Positions 1 through 8,893 of a stretch of 64,000 bases of DNA are shown one piece after another (positions within the stretch are counted from its first letter, which is position 1; each line of letters begins with the position of its first letter). A program made the position numbers and the translations under genes. The notes beneath the pieces were generated by a model. That model worked only from the letters and a program-made list of their open reading frames with translations, made no database searches and was not told the origin of the DNA. Origin of the DNA: Planctomycetota bacterium (GTDB lineage: Bacteria; Planctomycetota; Phycisphaerae; SM23-33); the NCBI GenBank assembly GCA_030635145.1, contig DAOVZK010000004.1, forward strand, positions 1 to 64,000, read 5' to 3'.

Positions 1-135
1 ACTGGATGCCTTCGGAGCAAAAATTTGAAGGGTCGTGGAGTGTTTATACTTGACTCCTCACTCTTCATAGGTGCCACCCAGCCACCCAGAAATTCAATCC
101 GAAACCCGCAATCAGAAATCCCCAATAGCCGGCGG

Positions 136-1575
136 TTACCGACGCCGGCCTTTGCCTTTGCGTTTTTTGTCACGCTGCTTTTTGGTCAGGCGTTTTGAGC
201 GTTGTTTGACTTTCCCCATCATTCCCCCACCAGCCATGTCACCGGATGCCATCTGCTTGGCGAACTTCATTCGCTCGCCCATGCCCATCCCGGCCATCTG
301 TTTCATCATATTCGCAGCCTGCGTGAAACTCTTGACCAATCCGCTGACGTCCTGCGGCTGCTTCCCCGAACCCTTCGCAATTCTCCGCCGTCGCGAGGCC
401 TCAATCACACTCGGGTCTTCACGCTCGGCGAGGGTCATCGAATTAATGATCGCCTCCATGCCCTGCAGTTCGTTGCCTTTGAGCATGTCGAGAGCTTCGG
501 TGTTGGCGCCCATTCCGGGCATCATTTTCATGATGCTTTTCAGCGGGCCCATCTTCTGCATCTGCTTCATCTGACCCATGAAGTCGGTGAGCGTGAACTT
601 GCCCTTGGCCATCTTCTCCTGGAGCTTTTCCTGCTCGTCCTCGTCGAAGGTTTCCTGTGCCTTTTCGACGAGTGAAACGATGTCGCCCATGCCGAGAATG
701 CGCCCAGCCATCCGGTCGGGGTGGAATTCTTCGAGTGCGTCGAGATGTTCGCCGACACCCATGAATTTGATGGGCTTGCCGGTGACGGCCTTGACGCTTA
801 GGGCAGCACCACCGCGTGCGTCGGAGTCGAATTTCGTGAGGATCACACCGTCGAGTTCGAGGCGTGAGTTGAATTCTTTGGCACTGTTGACGGCGTCCTG
901 GCCGGTCATGGCGTCGCAGACGAGATATATCTGGTGCGGATTAACGCTGGAGGCGATATCCTCGGCCTGCTTCATCATGTCTTCGTCGATGTGCAGGCGG
1001 CCGGCGGTGTCGATAATTACCACGTCGCAGCCGGTGGATTTGGCGTGGTTGACGGCTTTGCGGGCGACTTTGACGGGATTCTTCTCGCCCTCGATCTTGA
1101 AAACGGGCGTATCGACTTGCTCACCGAGTATCGACAGCTGATCGACAGCAGCAGGGCGTTGGAGGTCGCACGCGACCATCATCGGCTTCTTACCCTTGCT
1201 GATAAGGTACTTTGCGAGCTTTCCGCATGTGGTGGTTTTACCCGAACCTTGCAGCCCAGCCATCATTATGATCGTCGGTGGGGGCGTGACGAAATAAATC
1301 CGCGTATCGACCGGGCCCATGAGGGCGGTCAGCTCATCCTGGACGACTTTGATCATAACTTCGCCCGGATGCAGGGATTGTATTACCTCCATGCCGAGGG
1401 CTTTTTGCGTGACATCGTCGCAGAATTGCTTGACGACATGAAAATGGACGTCGGCTTCGAGCAGAGCGGTGCGAACTTCGCCCATCGCATCGCGCACGTT
1501 GTCCTCGGATATTCGGCCTCGGCCTGACATCTTACGGAACACGTCGTTAAACTTGTTGGTTAGTGTCTCAAACAT
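136..1575 (-). CDS. ffh: Signal recognition particle protein Ffh (SRP54 GTPase)
   Basis: GTPase of the signal recognition particle. It binds signal sequences and SRP RNA and delivers ribosomes to the membrane receptor FtsY. The 479-aa product has an N-terminal helical domain (about 1-90), a G domain with P-loop GLQGSGKTTT near 108-117, then DTAGRL and TKFDSDARGG, and a Met-rich M domain with MPGMG and a basic tail ending KKRKGKGRRR. An in-frame extension to 1659 exists, but MFETLTNKFNDVFRK at 1575 is the family's normal N-terminus, so I start there. Length and domain order are typical. It is transcribed away from the polysaccharide island that begins at 2018. Certain at family level. Confidence 0.97.
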   Translation of the reverse strand: MFETLTNKFNDVFRKMSGRGRISEDNVRDAMGEVRTALLEADVHFHVVKQFCDDVTQKALGMEVIQSLHPGEVMIKVVQDELTALMGPVDTRIYFVTPPPTIIMMAGLQGSGKTTTCGKLAKYLISKGKKPMMVACDLQRPAAVDQLSILGEQVDTPVFKIEGEKNPVKVARKAVNHAKSTGCDVVIIDTAGRLHIDEDMMKQAEDIASSVNPHQIYLVCDAMTGQDAVNSAKEFNSRLELDGVILTKFDSDARGGAALSVKAVTGKPIKFMGVGEHLDALEEFHPDRMAGRILGMGDIVSLVEKAQETFDEDEQEKLQEKMAKGKFTLTDFMGQMKQMQKMGPLKSIMKMMPGMGANTEALDMLKGNELQGMEAIINSMTLAEREDPSVIEASRRRRIAKGSGKQPQDVSGLVKSFTQAANMMKQMAGMGMGERMKFAKQMASGDMAGGGMMGKVKQRSKRLTKKQRDKKRKGKGRRR

Positions 1576-1792
1576 GAACGCGACAGGATAACAAATTCCC
1601 CCGGCCGTGAAAAGAACTTTGTGCCAATGTTTGCGTTTTGTATGAGCGAGAAATGGCACTTGAAATCTCGCGTGGGCCCTGCGTTAGGGTGTTTCTTGTA
1701 GGGGAAATCCTGATTGATAAAAAAGCCGAATTTACGGGGTTATTTGCGGGAATCGTGTTGAAAAGTCGGCGGCGATGCTATACCTTGAGTCG

Positions 1793-1859
1793 AAGTCTTG
1801 TTGGGAAACAAGACTTAAAGATATACCACCCTGTTTGCAGGTATGGTGTTCGATTTTTT
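1793..1859 (+). promoter_or_regulatory. Two hairpins and a T-run upstream of the polysaccharide island (possible attenuator)
   Basis: The 442-bp gap between ffh and the Wzz-like gene holds no convincing gene. It contains a perfect 10-bp inverted repeat with a 4-nt loop (1793-1802 with 1807-1816). A second imperfect hairpin follows (ACCA/TGGT and CCTG/CAGG, 1825-1847), and then six T at 1854-1859. This could be an attenuator in the leader of the island, but the T-run sits about six bases after the stem, which is loose for an intrinsic terminator. No convincing promoter was found. The function is inference. Confidence 0.35.
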
Positions 1860-2017
1860 CAATTTGTACTGGCCGATTTGATGTCTGTGGTTACTCATTA
1901 CTTAAAAGGGTTGTGATCAGCGGTGATCTTTGAGTATTACCGGCCGGTTGACAGGTGTTAAATACACCCGACGGGGACGGAGTCTATCTATTTCAAGTTT
2001 TACAGAAGGGTAGAAAT

Positions 2018-3241
2018 ATGGCAAGTTTAGAAAATGACGATTCAAACAAGCAAGCTACATGCGACAACGCTCAGGAAGAAGCAAACATCTATGAAGATGA
2101 AATCAACCTGATGGACTATTTTTTCGTTCTCTGGAAACGAAAATGGTTCATTTTACTGGCGACGCTCTTACCAACATTACTCATTGGTATCGCGTTGTTT
2201 GTTTATCCAAGAACCTATAAGGTAACTTATGTTTATGATGTAAACAATTGGGATATTAGTGAAAAAAACTATCGTGTATTATGCAGCAGATTCTACAGCG
2301 AAGAGAATTTAAATAAAATAATCGATGACTTAAAAAAAAATAAACTTGATAAATATGCTGAGCAAATAAGAAAAGCCAGTTATTATGAGGTGAAAAAATT
2401 TGTTAAGCTTGAAGTATCCCCCCCTTTTGTAGATGTTTATGGATTAAAAGTAACGAATCCTGATCAGCTCGATAAGCTTAGGGGCATGAAGGCATTTTTG
2501 CTGGATATGACGATGACAGGAAAACCTCTTAAGGATCTTGGCAAAGTAGCTTTGGTAATAAGGGACAATTTTGAAGAAGTGGCACCCTTGTATATGATCA
2601 ATGAGCAGTTATTAGCAGACATCAGGGGATATAACAGTCGGCTGGCGAATATCGAAAGCTCCAAGTTTGCATTAGAGCTTGATTTGAAGAATAAGACCGA
2701 GATGTTAGCAGAACTAAAAAAAATCGATGTTACAACTTTAGGCAAAAAAGGAGGGGAGATTGTGCTTCAGTTTGATGTTGGTGGGCGAAGTCAATATCTA
2801 CCATTACCCTATCAGGTACAAGCAATAGAATCAGAGATTGTGGAACTACAAGGAAAATTGAAAGCTGATGTAGCAAACTACAAATATTATAAAGATTTGT
2901 TGGACTTGAATGCTAAGGTGCTTGCTGAGTTGAACGGTAAACTAGCTTCCGACAACGACTATACGATAAATCTGTTTGAATTATTTCTGATGGGCCTCAC
3001 CAGCGAATATAAAAAACAGGAGCTAAAGGATTATTTGGCTTCATATATCAAAAAGATAGAGAATAGAATTTCGGTAGGTGTTCCTGTTTCGGAAAATCCA
3101 GGGGTTTATCCTGTCGCTAAGGGTACAGTTAAGAAGAGTGCTATCGTATTTGTGGTAGCATTACTGATGTCAGTATTTGTATCTTTCTTATTGGAAGGTG
3201 TTAAAAATAAAAATAAAAAAAGTCAAACCCGGGCTTCGTAG
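2018..3241 (+). CDS. Wzz/chain-length-determinant-like polysaccharide co-polymerase
   Basis: Probable inner-membrane protein controlling polysaccharide chain length. The 407-aa product has one membrane segment near residues 43-63, a long charged helical periplasmic region, and a second membrane segment near 374-395 followed by a short Lys-rich tail. This two-TM topology with a coiled middle is that of the Wzz family. There is no fused kinase domain. An in-frame start at 1955 exists, but ATG 2018 follows a purine-rich GAAGGGTAG stretch and gives the expected short cytoplasmic N-terminus, so I prefer it. It is the first gene of an AT-rich island and is followed at once by a 21-bp repeat array. 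Family assignment rests on topology and context. Confidence 0.75.
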   Translation: MASLENDDSNKQATCDNAQEEANIYEDEINLMDYFFVLWKRKWFILLATLLPTLLIGIALFVYPRTYKVTYVYDVNNWDISEKNYRVLCSRFYSEENLNKIIDDLKKNKLDKYAEQIRKASYYEVKKFVKLEVSPPFVDVYGLKVTNPDQLDKLRGMKAFLLDMTMTGKPLKDLGKVALVIRDNFEEVAPLYMINEQLLADIRGYNSRLANIESSKFALELDLKNKTEMLAELKKIDVTTLGKKGGEIVLQFDVGGRSQYLPLPYQVQAIESEIVELQGKLKADVANYKYYKDLLDLNAKVLAELNGKLASDNDYTINLFELFLMGLTSEYKKQELKDYLASYIKKIENRISVGVPVSENPGVYPVAKGTVKKSAIVFVVALLMSVFVSFLLEGVKNKNKKSQTRAS

Positions 3242-3277
3242 AAACTTAATTTGCCACAGGTGAAGCGTGACGTGAGG

Positions 3278-3529
3278 TATTGCAAGCTTACAATACGGTA
3301 TTGCGTACTTACATCGTGGCATTGCATGTTTACAATGTGGTATTGCGTACTTACATCGTGGCATTGCGTGCTTACAATACGGCGTTGCATACTTACAATA
3401 CGGCATTGCATACTTACATCGTGGCATTGCATACTTACAATGCGGCATTGTAAATTTACATCATGGCATTGCATACTTACATCGTGGCATTGCATACTTA
3501 CAATACGGCATTGCATACTTACATCGTGA
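3278..3529 (+). repeat. 21-bp tandem repeat array, 12 units
   Basis: Twelve consecutive 21-bp units fill most of the 442-bp gap between the Wzz-like and FnIII genes. Each unit reads roughly ATTGCATACTTAC followed by a variable half, either AATACGG-like (A) or ATCGTGG-like (B). Reading by eye the order is A B A B A A B A B B A B. Because 21 is divisible by three, reading frames stay open on both strands and would encode Cys-containing heptads. I regard these ORFs as by-products: none has a ribosome-binding site or a non-repetitive domain. A perfect 9-bp inverted repeat (3519-3527 with 3529-3537) closes the array. Confidence 0.9.
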
Positions 3530-3683
3530 CGATGTAAATTGGCAAAACGACAGATAACCTCATCATTTACAGGCGGTTAGCTGCCAAAAGCAGTATTTCT
3601 GGCAACTGACTACTTAATATGTAATGCTTTCCGCAAGGGGCGGGGGCGTAATGTTTAACGTTTTTATCGAAAGGAAGTAAATT

Positions 3684-4307
3684 ATGGCAACATTCCCAAG
3701 AACAGAATCAGAGGTTTCAGCATTGGCTATGCGTATGATGGCGGGTTATACGGCCCACGCCACCGATTTTCCCAATGCCGACCCCGCAGCTCTGATTACG
3801 GCCTTTGGCAATTATACGGGTGCCAAAAACACCCAGACGGATGCTCAAGCCGCTGCTCAGGTAGCTACCGAGGCCAAAGACTCCGTGCTGGAGGCGTTGA
3901 CAGAAACGATGACAACCCAGTTAAAGCAATCGGAGGTCGATACGAAGGATGACCCTGAGAAGCTGGAGTTTATCGGCTGGAGTCCGAAGTCACCTGCTCA
4001 GCCTGTCGATGTTCCCGGCCAGCCGAGAAATCTGGAGACTGTCACGCAGGGTACGGGCGCTTTGTTTCTGGACTGGAAATCGCCTGCCCGTGGCTCAGGC
4101 GGCCCGGTTCGAACTTTTGTTGTCGAGCGGCGCGAACAGCCCGAAGGCGGTGGCGAGTTTGGTCAGTGGGCACAGATTTCCATCGCTATTGAAAGCGAGG
4201 TAACACTCGGCGGCCAACCCCGCGGCCCACAATTGGAGTACCGCGTTAAGGCAGTTAACACCAGCGGCCAAAGCATCCCCAGCAACACCGTAGCTGTTGT
4301 GCTGTAA
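3684..4307 (+). CDS. Fibronectin type III domain protein
   Basis: A 207-aa protein of unknown role. The N-terminal half (about 1-100) is Ala/Thr/Glu-rich and predicted helical. The C-terminal part (about 107-207) reads as one fibronectin type III domain, with PGQPRNL at its start, LFLDWKSP in the B strand, a YRVKAVN-like F strand and a closing SNTVAVVL. No signal peptide or membrane segment is visible. A good ribosome-binding site (AAAGGAAG) precedes ATG 3684. A strong hairpin follows the stop codon, so it is probably transcribed alone. It could be a carbohydrate- or protein-binding module, but no partner can be read from sequence. Confidence 0.75.
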   Translation: MATFPRTESEVSALAMRMMAGYTAHATDFPNADPAALITAFGNYTGAKNTQTDAQAAAQVATEAKDSVLEALTETMTTQLKQSEVDTKDDPEKLEFIGWSPKSPAQPVDVPGQPRNLETVTQGTGALFLDWKSPARGSGGPVRTFVVERREQPEGGGEFGQWAQISIAIESEVTLGGQPRGPQLEYRVKAVNTSGQSIPSNTVAVVL

Positions 4308-4316
4308 GAAGAAATC

Positions 4317-4354
4317 AGCTATCGGCTCCTGAGAGATCGGGAGCCGATAGCTTT
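4317..4354 (+). terminator. Intrinsic terminator after the FnIII gene
   Basis: A perfect 13-bp inverted repeat (4317-4329 with 4340-4352) surrounds a 10-nt loop, nine bases after the FnIII stop codon. Only a short T tract follows. The GC-rich stem and its position support termination of the plus-strand FnIII transcript. Confidence 0.7.
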
Positions 4355-4495
4355 CCAAATTAAATGAGATAAAGATATGCAGCAAGTAAAACTAATAACC
4401 GTAAATAAAGCCAGCCTCACGAATTAGGATTTCAAAACGAATGGGAAATTTCTTATGAAGGTTGTAATTCATTTTCTATCGGAAAGGGTTGTCAA

Positions 4496-5743
4496 ATTCA
4501 TATATGTTTTGTAACAGATTTTTATCCCGGAACTCATAGAAAAGCCTTTGGAGCCGAGATCGCATGTAAAAGAATCCGGGATTTATGCGTCAAACAAGGC
4601 TATCAAGTGGATGTGCTTACCACCCGTATGGAACAAACTCCAGAAGACTTTCAAAACGGGACTATGACGGAACTGCCCATCCTGGAAGATTACTGCGGCA
4701 GAGTCGCCTTTGCTTTGAAAATTTTGTTTCCTTTTGACTTTCTGAGCTACTGGAAAGCTAAAAAATATTTTGCAAAGAACAAACCTGATTTAGTTCATTT
4801 CCATAATATCAAATTCCTGGGTTTTGGGCCATTAATTGCGGCGAAAGAAAATAACATTCCCGTTGTGTTTTCCCTGTATGACAACTGGATGTTGTGTCCA
4901 AACTACAACCTTGTCAACAAAGGCAAACAAGTCTGTCAGCGGTTTCATGGGTCCCGGTGCATAACTTGCGTTGCTCCATTTAAAAAACCATTAGTTTTTT
5001 TCAGAAAGCAGGTCTTTGATCATTTTTTAAAACAGATAGATTTTTTTTTGCTGCTCACCAACGGCGAAAAAAACAAGTTGCTGCAATATGGGATAAAAAA
5101 AAGCAGGTTAGGCATCCTTCCCTTGCCTTTATTCGAGGACACTTACAATCCGGATGAAAACGCCATAGAGGCGGACAGCCTGATGTTTGTTGGTCGGATT
5201 GATCCTGATAAAGGGCTGCATGTTCTGATCGAAGCGTTGCCGTTTGTACTGCAAAAACACAAGAATATAAAGCTAAAAATAATCGGTGAGCCGCTTGGCG
5301 ACAGAAAATACATCAACTTTGTGCAAGATCGCATTCGTGTTCTGGGACTTGGAGAATACGTACAGTTTCTGGGAAAAAAGGACGGGGAGGAAATTAAAGA
5401 CTATCTGCGAAAGACACATATTGTTGTTGTGCCTGAACAATGGGCTATTGCTTGGCCGATTTTTATGACGGAAGCCATGCTTTGGGAAAAAGTGATTGTC
5501 GCCAGTGATATCGGAGATGTTTCAGAGTTTATCAAAGACGGACAAACCGGTTATCTAGCCGACCCCCAAGCCCCCAGACATTTTGCCGCAAAAATTATTC
5601 AGGCACTAGAGGATGGGCGAATGCTTAACCGCAACGCCAGAACAGCGATTATGGAACTTTGCAACGGACAGCGTATTTTTAAAATACTGTCAGGCATTTA
5701 TGAAAAAATGCTTTGCAGACCATCTCTATTAGGAGGCGATTAA
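4496..5743 (+). CDS. GT4-family glycosyltransferase with a non-canonical (ATT) start or N-terminal frameshift
   Basis: Retaining glycosyltransferase of GT-B fold that probably adds a sugar during polysaccharide assembly in the cytoplasm. The acceptor half has DLVHFHN and VVFSLYDNW. The donor half begins around residue 228 with MFVGRIDPDKG and contains ITEAM-like FMTEAM followed by VIVASDIGD. The first conventional in-frame start is GTG 4607, but protein-like sequence (CFVTDFYPGTH, then KAFGAEIACKR) continues upstream in the same frame to a stop at 4406-4408. No ATG, GTG or TTG occurs in that stretch. ATT 4496 lies eight bases after GGAAAGG and would give MHICFVTDFYPG, a typical GT4 N-terminus. 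Another possibility is ATG 4455 (MKVVIHF) joined by a frameshift. The stop abuts the next start. Confidence 0.82.
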   Translation: MHICFVTDFYPGTHRKAFGAEIACKRIRDLCVKQGYQVDVLTTRMEQTPEDFQNGTMTELPILEDYCGRVAFALKILFPFDFLSYWKAKKYFAKNKPDLVHFHNIKFLGFGPLIAAKENNIPVVFSLYDNWMLCPNYNLVNKGKQVCQRFHGSRCITCVAPFKKPLVFFRKQVFDHFLKQIDFFLLLTNGEKNKLLQYGIKKSRLGILPLPLFEDTYNPDENAIEADSLMFVGRIDPDKGLHVLIEALPFVLQKHKNIKLKIIGEPLGDRKYINFVQDRIRVLGLGEYVQFLGKKDGEEIKDYLRKTHIVVVPEQWAIAWPIFMTEAMLWEKVIVASDIGDVSEFIKDGQTGYLADPQAPRHFAAKIIQALEDGRMLNRNARTAIMELCNGQRIFKILSGIYEKMLCRPSLLGGD

Positions 5744-6733
5744 ATGGAAAACACGGTGACTGTGAACAGCCGCGAAATGGTAGGGGTTATCCTGGCTGCG
5801 GGAAAAGGCCGGCGTATGTACCCTTGCAGTGAAAATCTTCCCAAACCAATGCTGCCGATATGTGGAAAACCGGTTTTGGTGTATCAGCTGGAGATGATGA
5901 AACAACTGGGGATCAAACAAGTTTTTATCGTTATTAAGCATTGCGGTTTTGAAATTGTAAAAAGCATCGGGGATGGGCGGCAGTATGGACTTTCCGTCTG
6001 TTTTGTGGAGCAGCACGAGACGCTGGGTATTGCCCATGCCGTCGGGCAACTGGAGGCAAGAATAAATAGCCCATTCCTGCTGTTCCTCGGCGATATTTTC
6101 TTCGTTTCGGATAGACTCCATGATATGATCCCGAAAGCCGAAGAAAACATCGGAGGGGTTCTTGCCGCCAAGACGGAAACCGACACGGAGGCCATCAAAA
6201 GGAACTATGCCATTTTTACGGAACAAGACGGCCGTACCGTACGGCGTGTTATTGAGAAACCCCGCTATATACAGAATAATCTGAAAGGTTGCGGCCTCTA
6301 CTGGTTCGATCTGAATATTTTCGACGCCATACGCAGAACCCCCCGCACGGCTATGCGGGATGAATATGAAATTACCGAGGCAATTCAGGTGCTTATCGAC
6401 GATGGCGTACCGGTTAAGGTATGCAACATTATTCATGAAGACCTAAACCTGACTTGTCCGTATGACCTGCTTCATATCAATATGTATGAACTCAAAAGAA
6501 GAAAACTGGATCGATTTATCGGCCAGAACTGTCACATCAGAAATCAAGATCGCATCGTTCGCTCGGTCATCGGCGACAATGTAACAATAGGCACCGACAT
6601 CGATATCATCAATTCCGTGGTCTTTTCCGATGTTCAGATGGGAAAAGATTCCCCGAGTGTTTTGGAGAATGTCATTGTTACTCCTTCCGGCATTATTCCG
6701 ATACCGCTTCAGTCTAGAAAGGAACACCAATAA
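5744..6733 (+). CDS. Sugar-1-phosphate nucleotidyltransferase
   Basis: Makes an NDP-sugar from a sugar 1-phosphate and an NTP, supplying donor sugars to the neighbouring glycosyltransferases. The 329-aa product opens with the nucleotidyltransferase signature GVILAAGKGRRM near residue 14 and continues with NLPKPMLPICGKPV. LFLGDIFF is the metal-binding Asp region. The last 60 residues look like a short left-handed beta-helix (IGDNVTIGTDI). It starts on the base after the GT4 stop and its own stop overlaps the next start in TAATG, so the genes are translationally coupled. The exact sugar and nucleotide cannot be read; glucose-1-phosphate thymidylyl- or mannose-1-phosphate guanylyl-type are both possible. 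Confidence 0.88.
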   Translation: MENTVTVNSREMVGVILAAGKGRRMYPCSENLPKPMLPICGKPVLVYQLEMMKQLGIKQVFIVIKHCGFEIVKSIGDGRQYGLSVCFVEQHETLGIAHAVGQLEARINSPFLLFLGDIFFVSDRLHDMIPKAEENIGGVLAAKTETDTEAIKRNYAIFTEQDGRTVRRVIEKPRYIQNNLKGCGLYWFDLNIFDAIRRTPRTAMRDEYEITEAIQVLIDDGVPVKVCNIIHEDLNLTCPYDLLHINMYELKRRKLDRFIGQNCHIRNQDRIVRSVIGDNVTIGTDIDIINSVVFSDVQMGKDSPSVLENVIVTPSGIIPIPLQSRKEHQ

Positions 6734-7653
6734 TGAAAGCCGTTGTAACCGGTGGTGCAGGGTTTGTCGGAAGTCGCATTGTACATTGCCTTCTGCAACG
6801 AAGGGACGTATCCGAAGTTGTCGTACTGGACAATCTAAGCGTCGGAGAAAAATCCAATATTCCAACCGATGCCGTTTTTCAGTGGGGCGACATCCGGGAC
6901 AAAGACAACTTAAAAAAAATTCTGGACGGAGCCTCTCTTGTTTTCCATAACGCCGCGTTTGTAAGTATTCGAGCATCCTTTGATTTGATCCACCATGATC
7001 TGGAAGTCAATGATATCGGTACACTAAACGTACTTGAAACCGCCAGAGACCTGAACATTCCGAAGGTCGTTCTCGCTTCATCGATGGCCGTATACGGGCA
7101 CCCCATGCAACTGCCGGTAAAAGAGCCGGACGCTGTTATGCCCATCAGTCCTTACGGCTACAGCAAATTAAAGAGTGAATACTACGGTCATTTATTTCGG
7201 CAACGATACGGTCTGAAAACGGTCATACTGCGGTATTTCAATACCTACGGAACCAAACAAACCCTTTCTGATTACGTTGGAGTAATCAGCATTTTTATCA
7301 ATCAGATGTTACAGAACACCCCTATCACAATATTTGGCGACGGTACCCAAACCAGAGATTTTATTCATGTGGAAGATGTCGCCAAGGCGAATATCCTGGC
7401 AGCATTCAGTGACGCAGAGGGCATATTTAATGTTGCTTCAGGCCAAGAAATCTCCATCAATCAAATCGTCAAGTGGATTCAGGAAGAGACGGGGTATGAC
7501 AAGCTGGAGTACAAGGATGCTCCTCCCGGAGAAATATCCCGAATATCGGCGGATATTTCAAAAGCCAGAAAAGAACTTCATTTTGAGCCTGAAGGAAATC
7601 TTCAGTCTGTATTACCCGAAATCATTCAATGGTGGAAAGAAAAAAACAAGTGA
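6733..7653 (+). CDS. NAD-dependent sugar epimerase/dehydratase (extended SDR)
   Basis: Converts one NDP-sugar into another, most likely the product of the upstream nucleotidyltransferase. The 306-aa protein has the NAD-binding GGAGFVGS at residues 7-14, HNAAFVS, the catalytic Ser in LASSMAVYG near 116-118 and the YxxxK pair at Y141/K145. RYFNTYGT and QTRDFIHVEDVA are characteristic of GalE/RfbB-like extended SDRs. The start overlaps the previous stop by one base (TAATG). Whether it is an epimerase or a dehydratase is not decided by these motifs. Confidence 0.88.
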   Translation: MKAVVTGGAGFVGSRIVHCLLQRRDVSEVVVLDNLSVGEKSNIPTDAVFQWGDIRDKDNLKKILDGASLVFHNAAFVSIRASFDLIHHDLEVNDIGTLNVLETARDLNIPKVVLASSMAVYGHPMQLPVKEPDAVMPISPYGYSKLKSEYYGHLFRQRYGLKTVILRYFNTYGTKQTLSDYVGVISIFINQMLQNTPITIFGDGTQTRDFIHVEDVAKANILAAFSDAEGIFNVASGQEISINQIVKWIQEETGYDKLEYKDAPPGEISRISADISKARKELHFEPEGNLQSVLPEIIQWWKEKNK

Positions 7654-7663
7654 AAGGAGTCAC

Positions 7664-8881
7664 ATGCTAAGGCATATTATCGCACAGTTGAAAAAGAGCA
7701 TACCCTATCTGGGATGGTTCTTTGGGCAGTTTTTTTACATGCTACGTAAAAAAGGCTTTCGGGCTGCATGGAACTATATCCATACTCTCCTGTTTACAAT
7801 AGAAGACGGTGTGGGATTACTGATGCCCATATATACTAAAAATCACCGAAAGCTCAAATATCCCAGCCGACTTGAACTTGAAGTAACCACGAAGTGTTTT
7901 TTAAAATGTCTCAAGTGTGAACAGACATACTGGGATGAACCCCAGAAGGATCTAACTTACGAACAGTTTCTTCATGTTATGAGTCAGTTCCCAAAACTAA
8001 AGACCATCAGTCTGTCAGGGATCGGGCATAACTTCCAAAATCCCGATTTTATGAAAATGGTCAAATATACTACCGGTAAAGGAATTTATACCCAATTTTT
8101 TGATACTCTTTTATTGTGGGATGACGAGATTATTGCCGATTTGGTTGATAATTGCGTAGCTAAAATATGGATGTCCATAGACGGGGTCACCCCGGAGGTT
8201 GTGGAGAAACTGCAGCGAGGATCCAATTTCAACAAAGTCGTTGGAAACGCTAGGAAACTTATGGAGGAAAAGAAAAAGAAAAAATCCAGGTTTCCAGAGC
8301 TCGGCTTTACCGTCGTGGTAACCAAAGACAACGTTCATCAGCTTGCCGATTTCATCGGTTTATTTGAGTCCATTGTGTCGGACGTTCAGGATGTGGTATT
8401 CGTACAGTTTATCCGGCTGATTCCGTTTGAGGAAAATGAGTTCCTTATGCCAACCTACGAATCGCTACGGAAAAACCGACTACTGGCCACCGAAGCCGCT
8501 CAAAAATCTCCCGTAAAATTCAGGCTGAATTTTGAACATTTCGATTATCTCATCGAGGAAAATAAACTGCCTATCGAATGTTGTACCGCATGGATCGTTC
8601 CCTTCCTCACGGTAGACGGAGTTGTGTATCCATGCTGTGCACTGACGGAGGGTAATATGCGGTCATTGGTGGACCCGCACGCATTCGGGAATGTCTTCGA
8701 AAAAGACTTTAAAGATATCTATAATTCCAGCAAATTTGTCAAGTTTAGAGAGATGCTGAACAATAAGCAGGTGCCACCGCTGTGTCATTTGTACCGCGAT
8801 TGCACCGAAATAAAGACGGGGCCGGCCTTGCGAGAAAAACCGTGTTCAAAATGTAACAGTAAATCTGTCACGCTGTCTTAA
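7664..8881 (+). CDS. Radical SAM/SPASM domain protein
   Basis: Iron-sulfur enzyme using S-adenosylmethionine radical chemistry. The 405-aa product has the CxxxCxxC cluster motif at Cys78, Cys82 and Cys85 (KCFLKCLKC). A C-terminal SPASM-like region carries CCTAW, YPCCALT, LCHLYRDC and PCSKC for auxiliary clusters. The ATG at 7664 follows AAAGGAG at good spacing; the frame is open further upstream, but that part overlaps the epimerase gene. Its place between sugar-nucleotide enzymes and a DUF218 protein suggests a modification step tied to the polysaccharide or to a lipid or peptide carrier. Many SPASM proteins modify peptides, but no short precursor gene is evident here, so the substrate is unknown. 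Confidence 0.88.
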   Translation: MLRHIIAQLKKSIPYLGWFFGQFFYMLRKKGFRAAWNYIHTLLFTIEDGVGLLMPIYTKNHRKLKYPSRLELEVTTKCFLKCLKCEQTYWDEPQKDLTYEQFLHVMSQFPKLKTISLSGIGHNFQNPDFMKMVKYTTGKGIYTQFFDTLLLWDDEIIADLVDNCVAKIWMSIDGVTPEVVEKLQRGSNFNKVVGNARKLMEEKKKKKSRFPELGFTVVVTKDNVHQLADFIGLFESIVSDVQDVVFVQFIRLIPFEENEFLMPTYESLRKNRLLATEAAQKSPVKFRLNFEHFDYLIEENKLPIECCTAWIVPFLTVDGVVYPCCALTEGNMRSLVDPHAFGNVFEKDFKDIYNSSKFVKFREMLNNKQVPPLCHLYRDCTEIKTGPALREKPCSKCNSKSVTLS

Positions 8882-8893
8882 AGAGAGCGATAT

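Noticed and set aside
3223..3529. Cys-rich heptad-repeat proteins on both strands of the 21-bp array
   Set aside because: Frames stay open only because the period is a multiple of three; there is no ribosome-binding site and no sequence outside the repeat. I treat them as by-products.
3278..3529. CRISPR array
   Set aside because: Units are 21 bp with no spacers, and no cas gene is present. The same holds for 44361-44579.
7334..7663. 110-codon N-terminal extension of the radical SAM protein
   Set aside because: It overlaps the epimerase gene in another frame, and ATG 7664 has an excellent ribosome-binding site.
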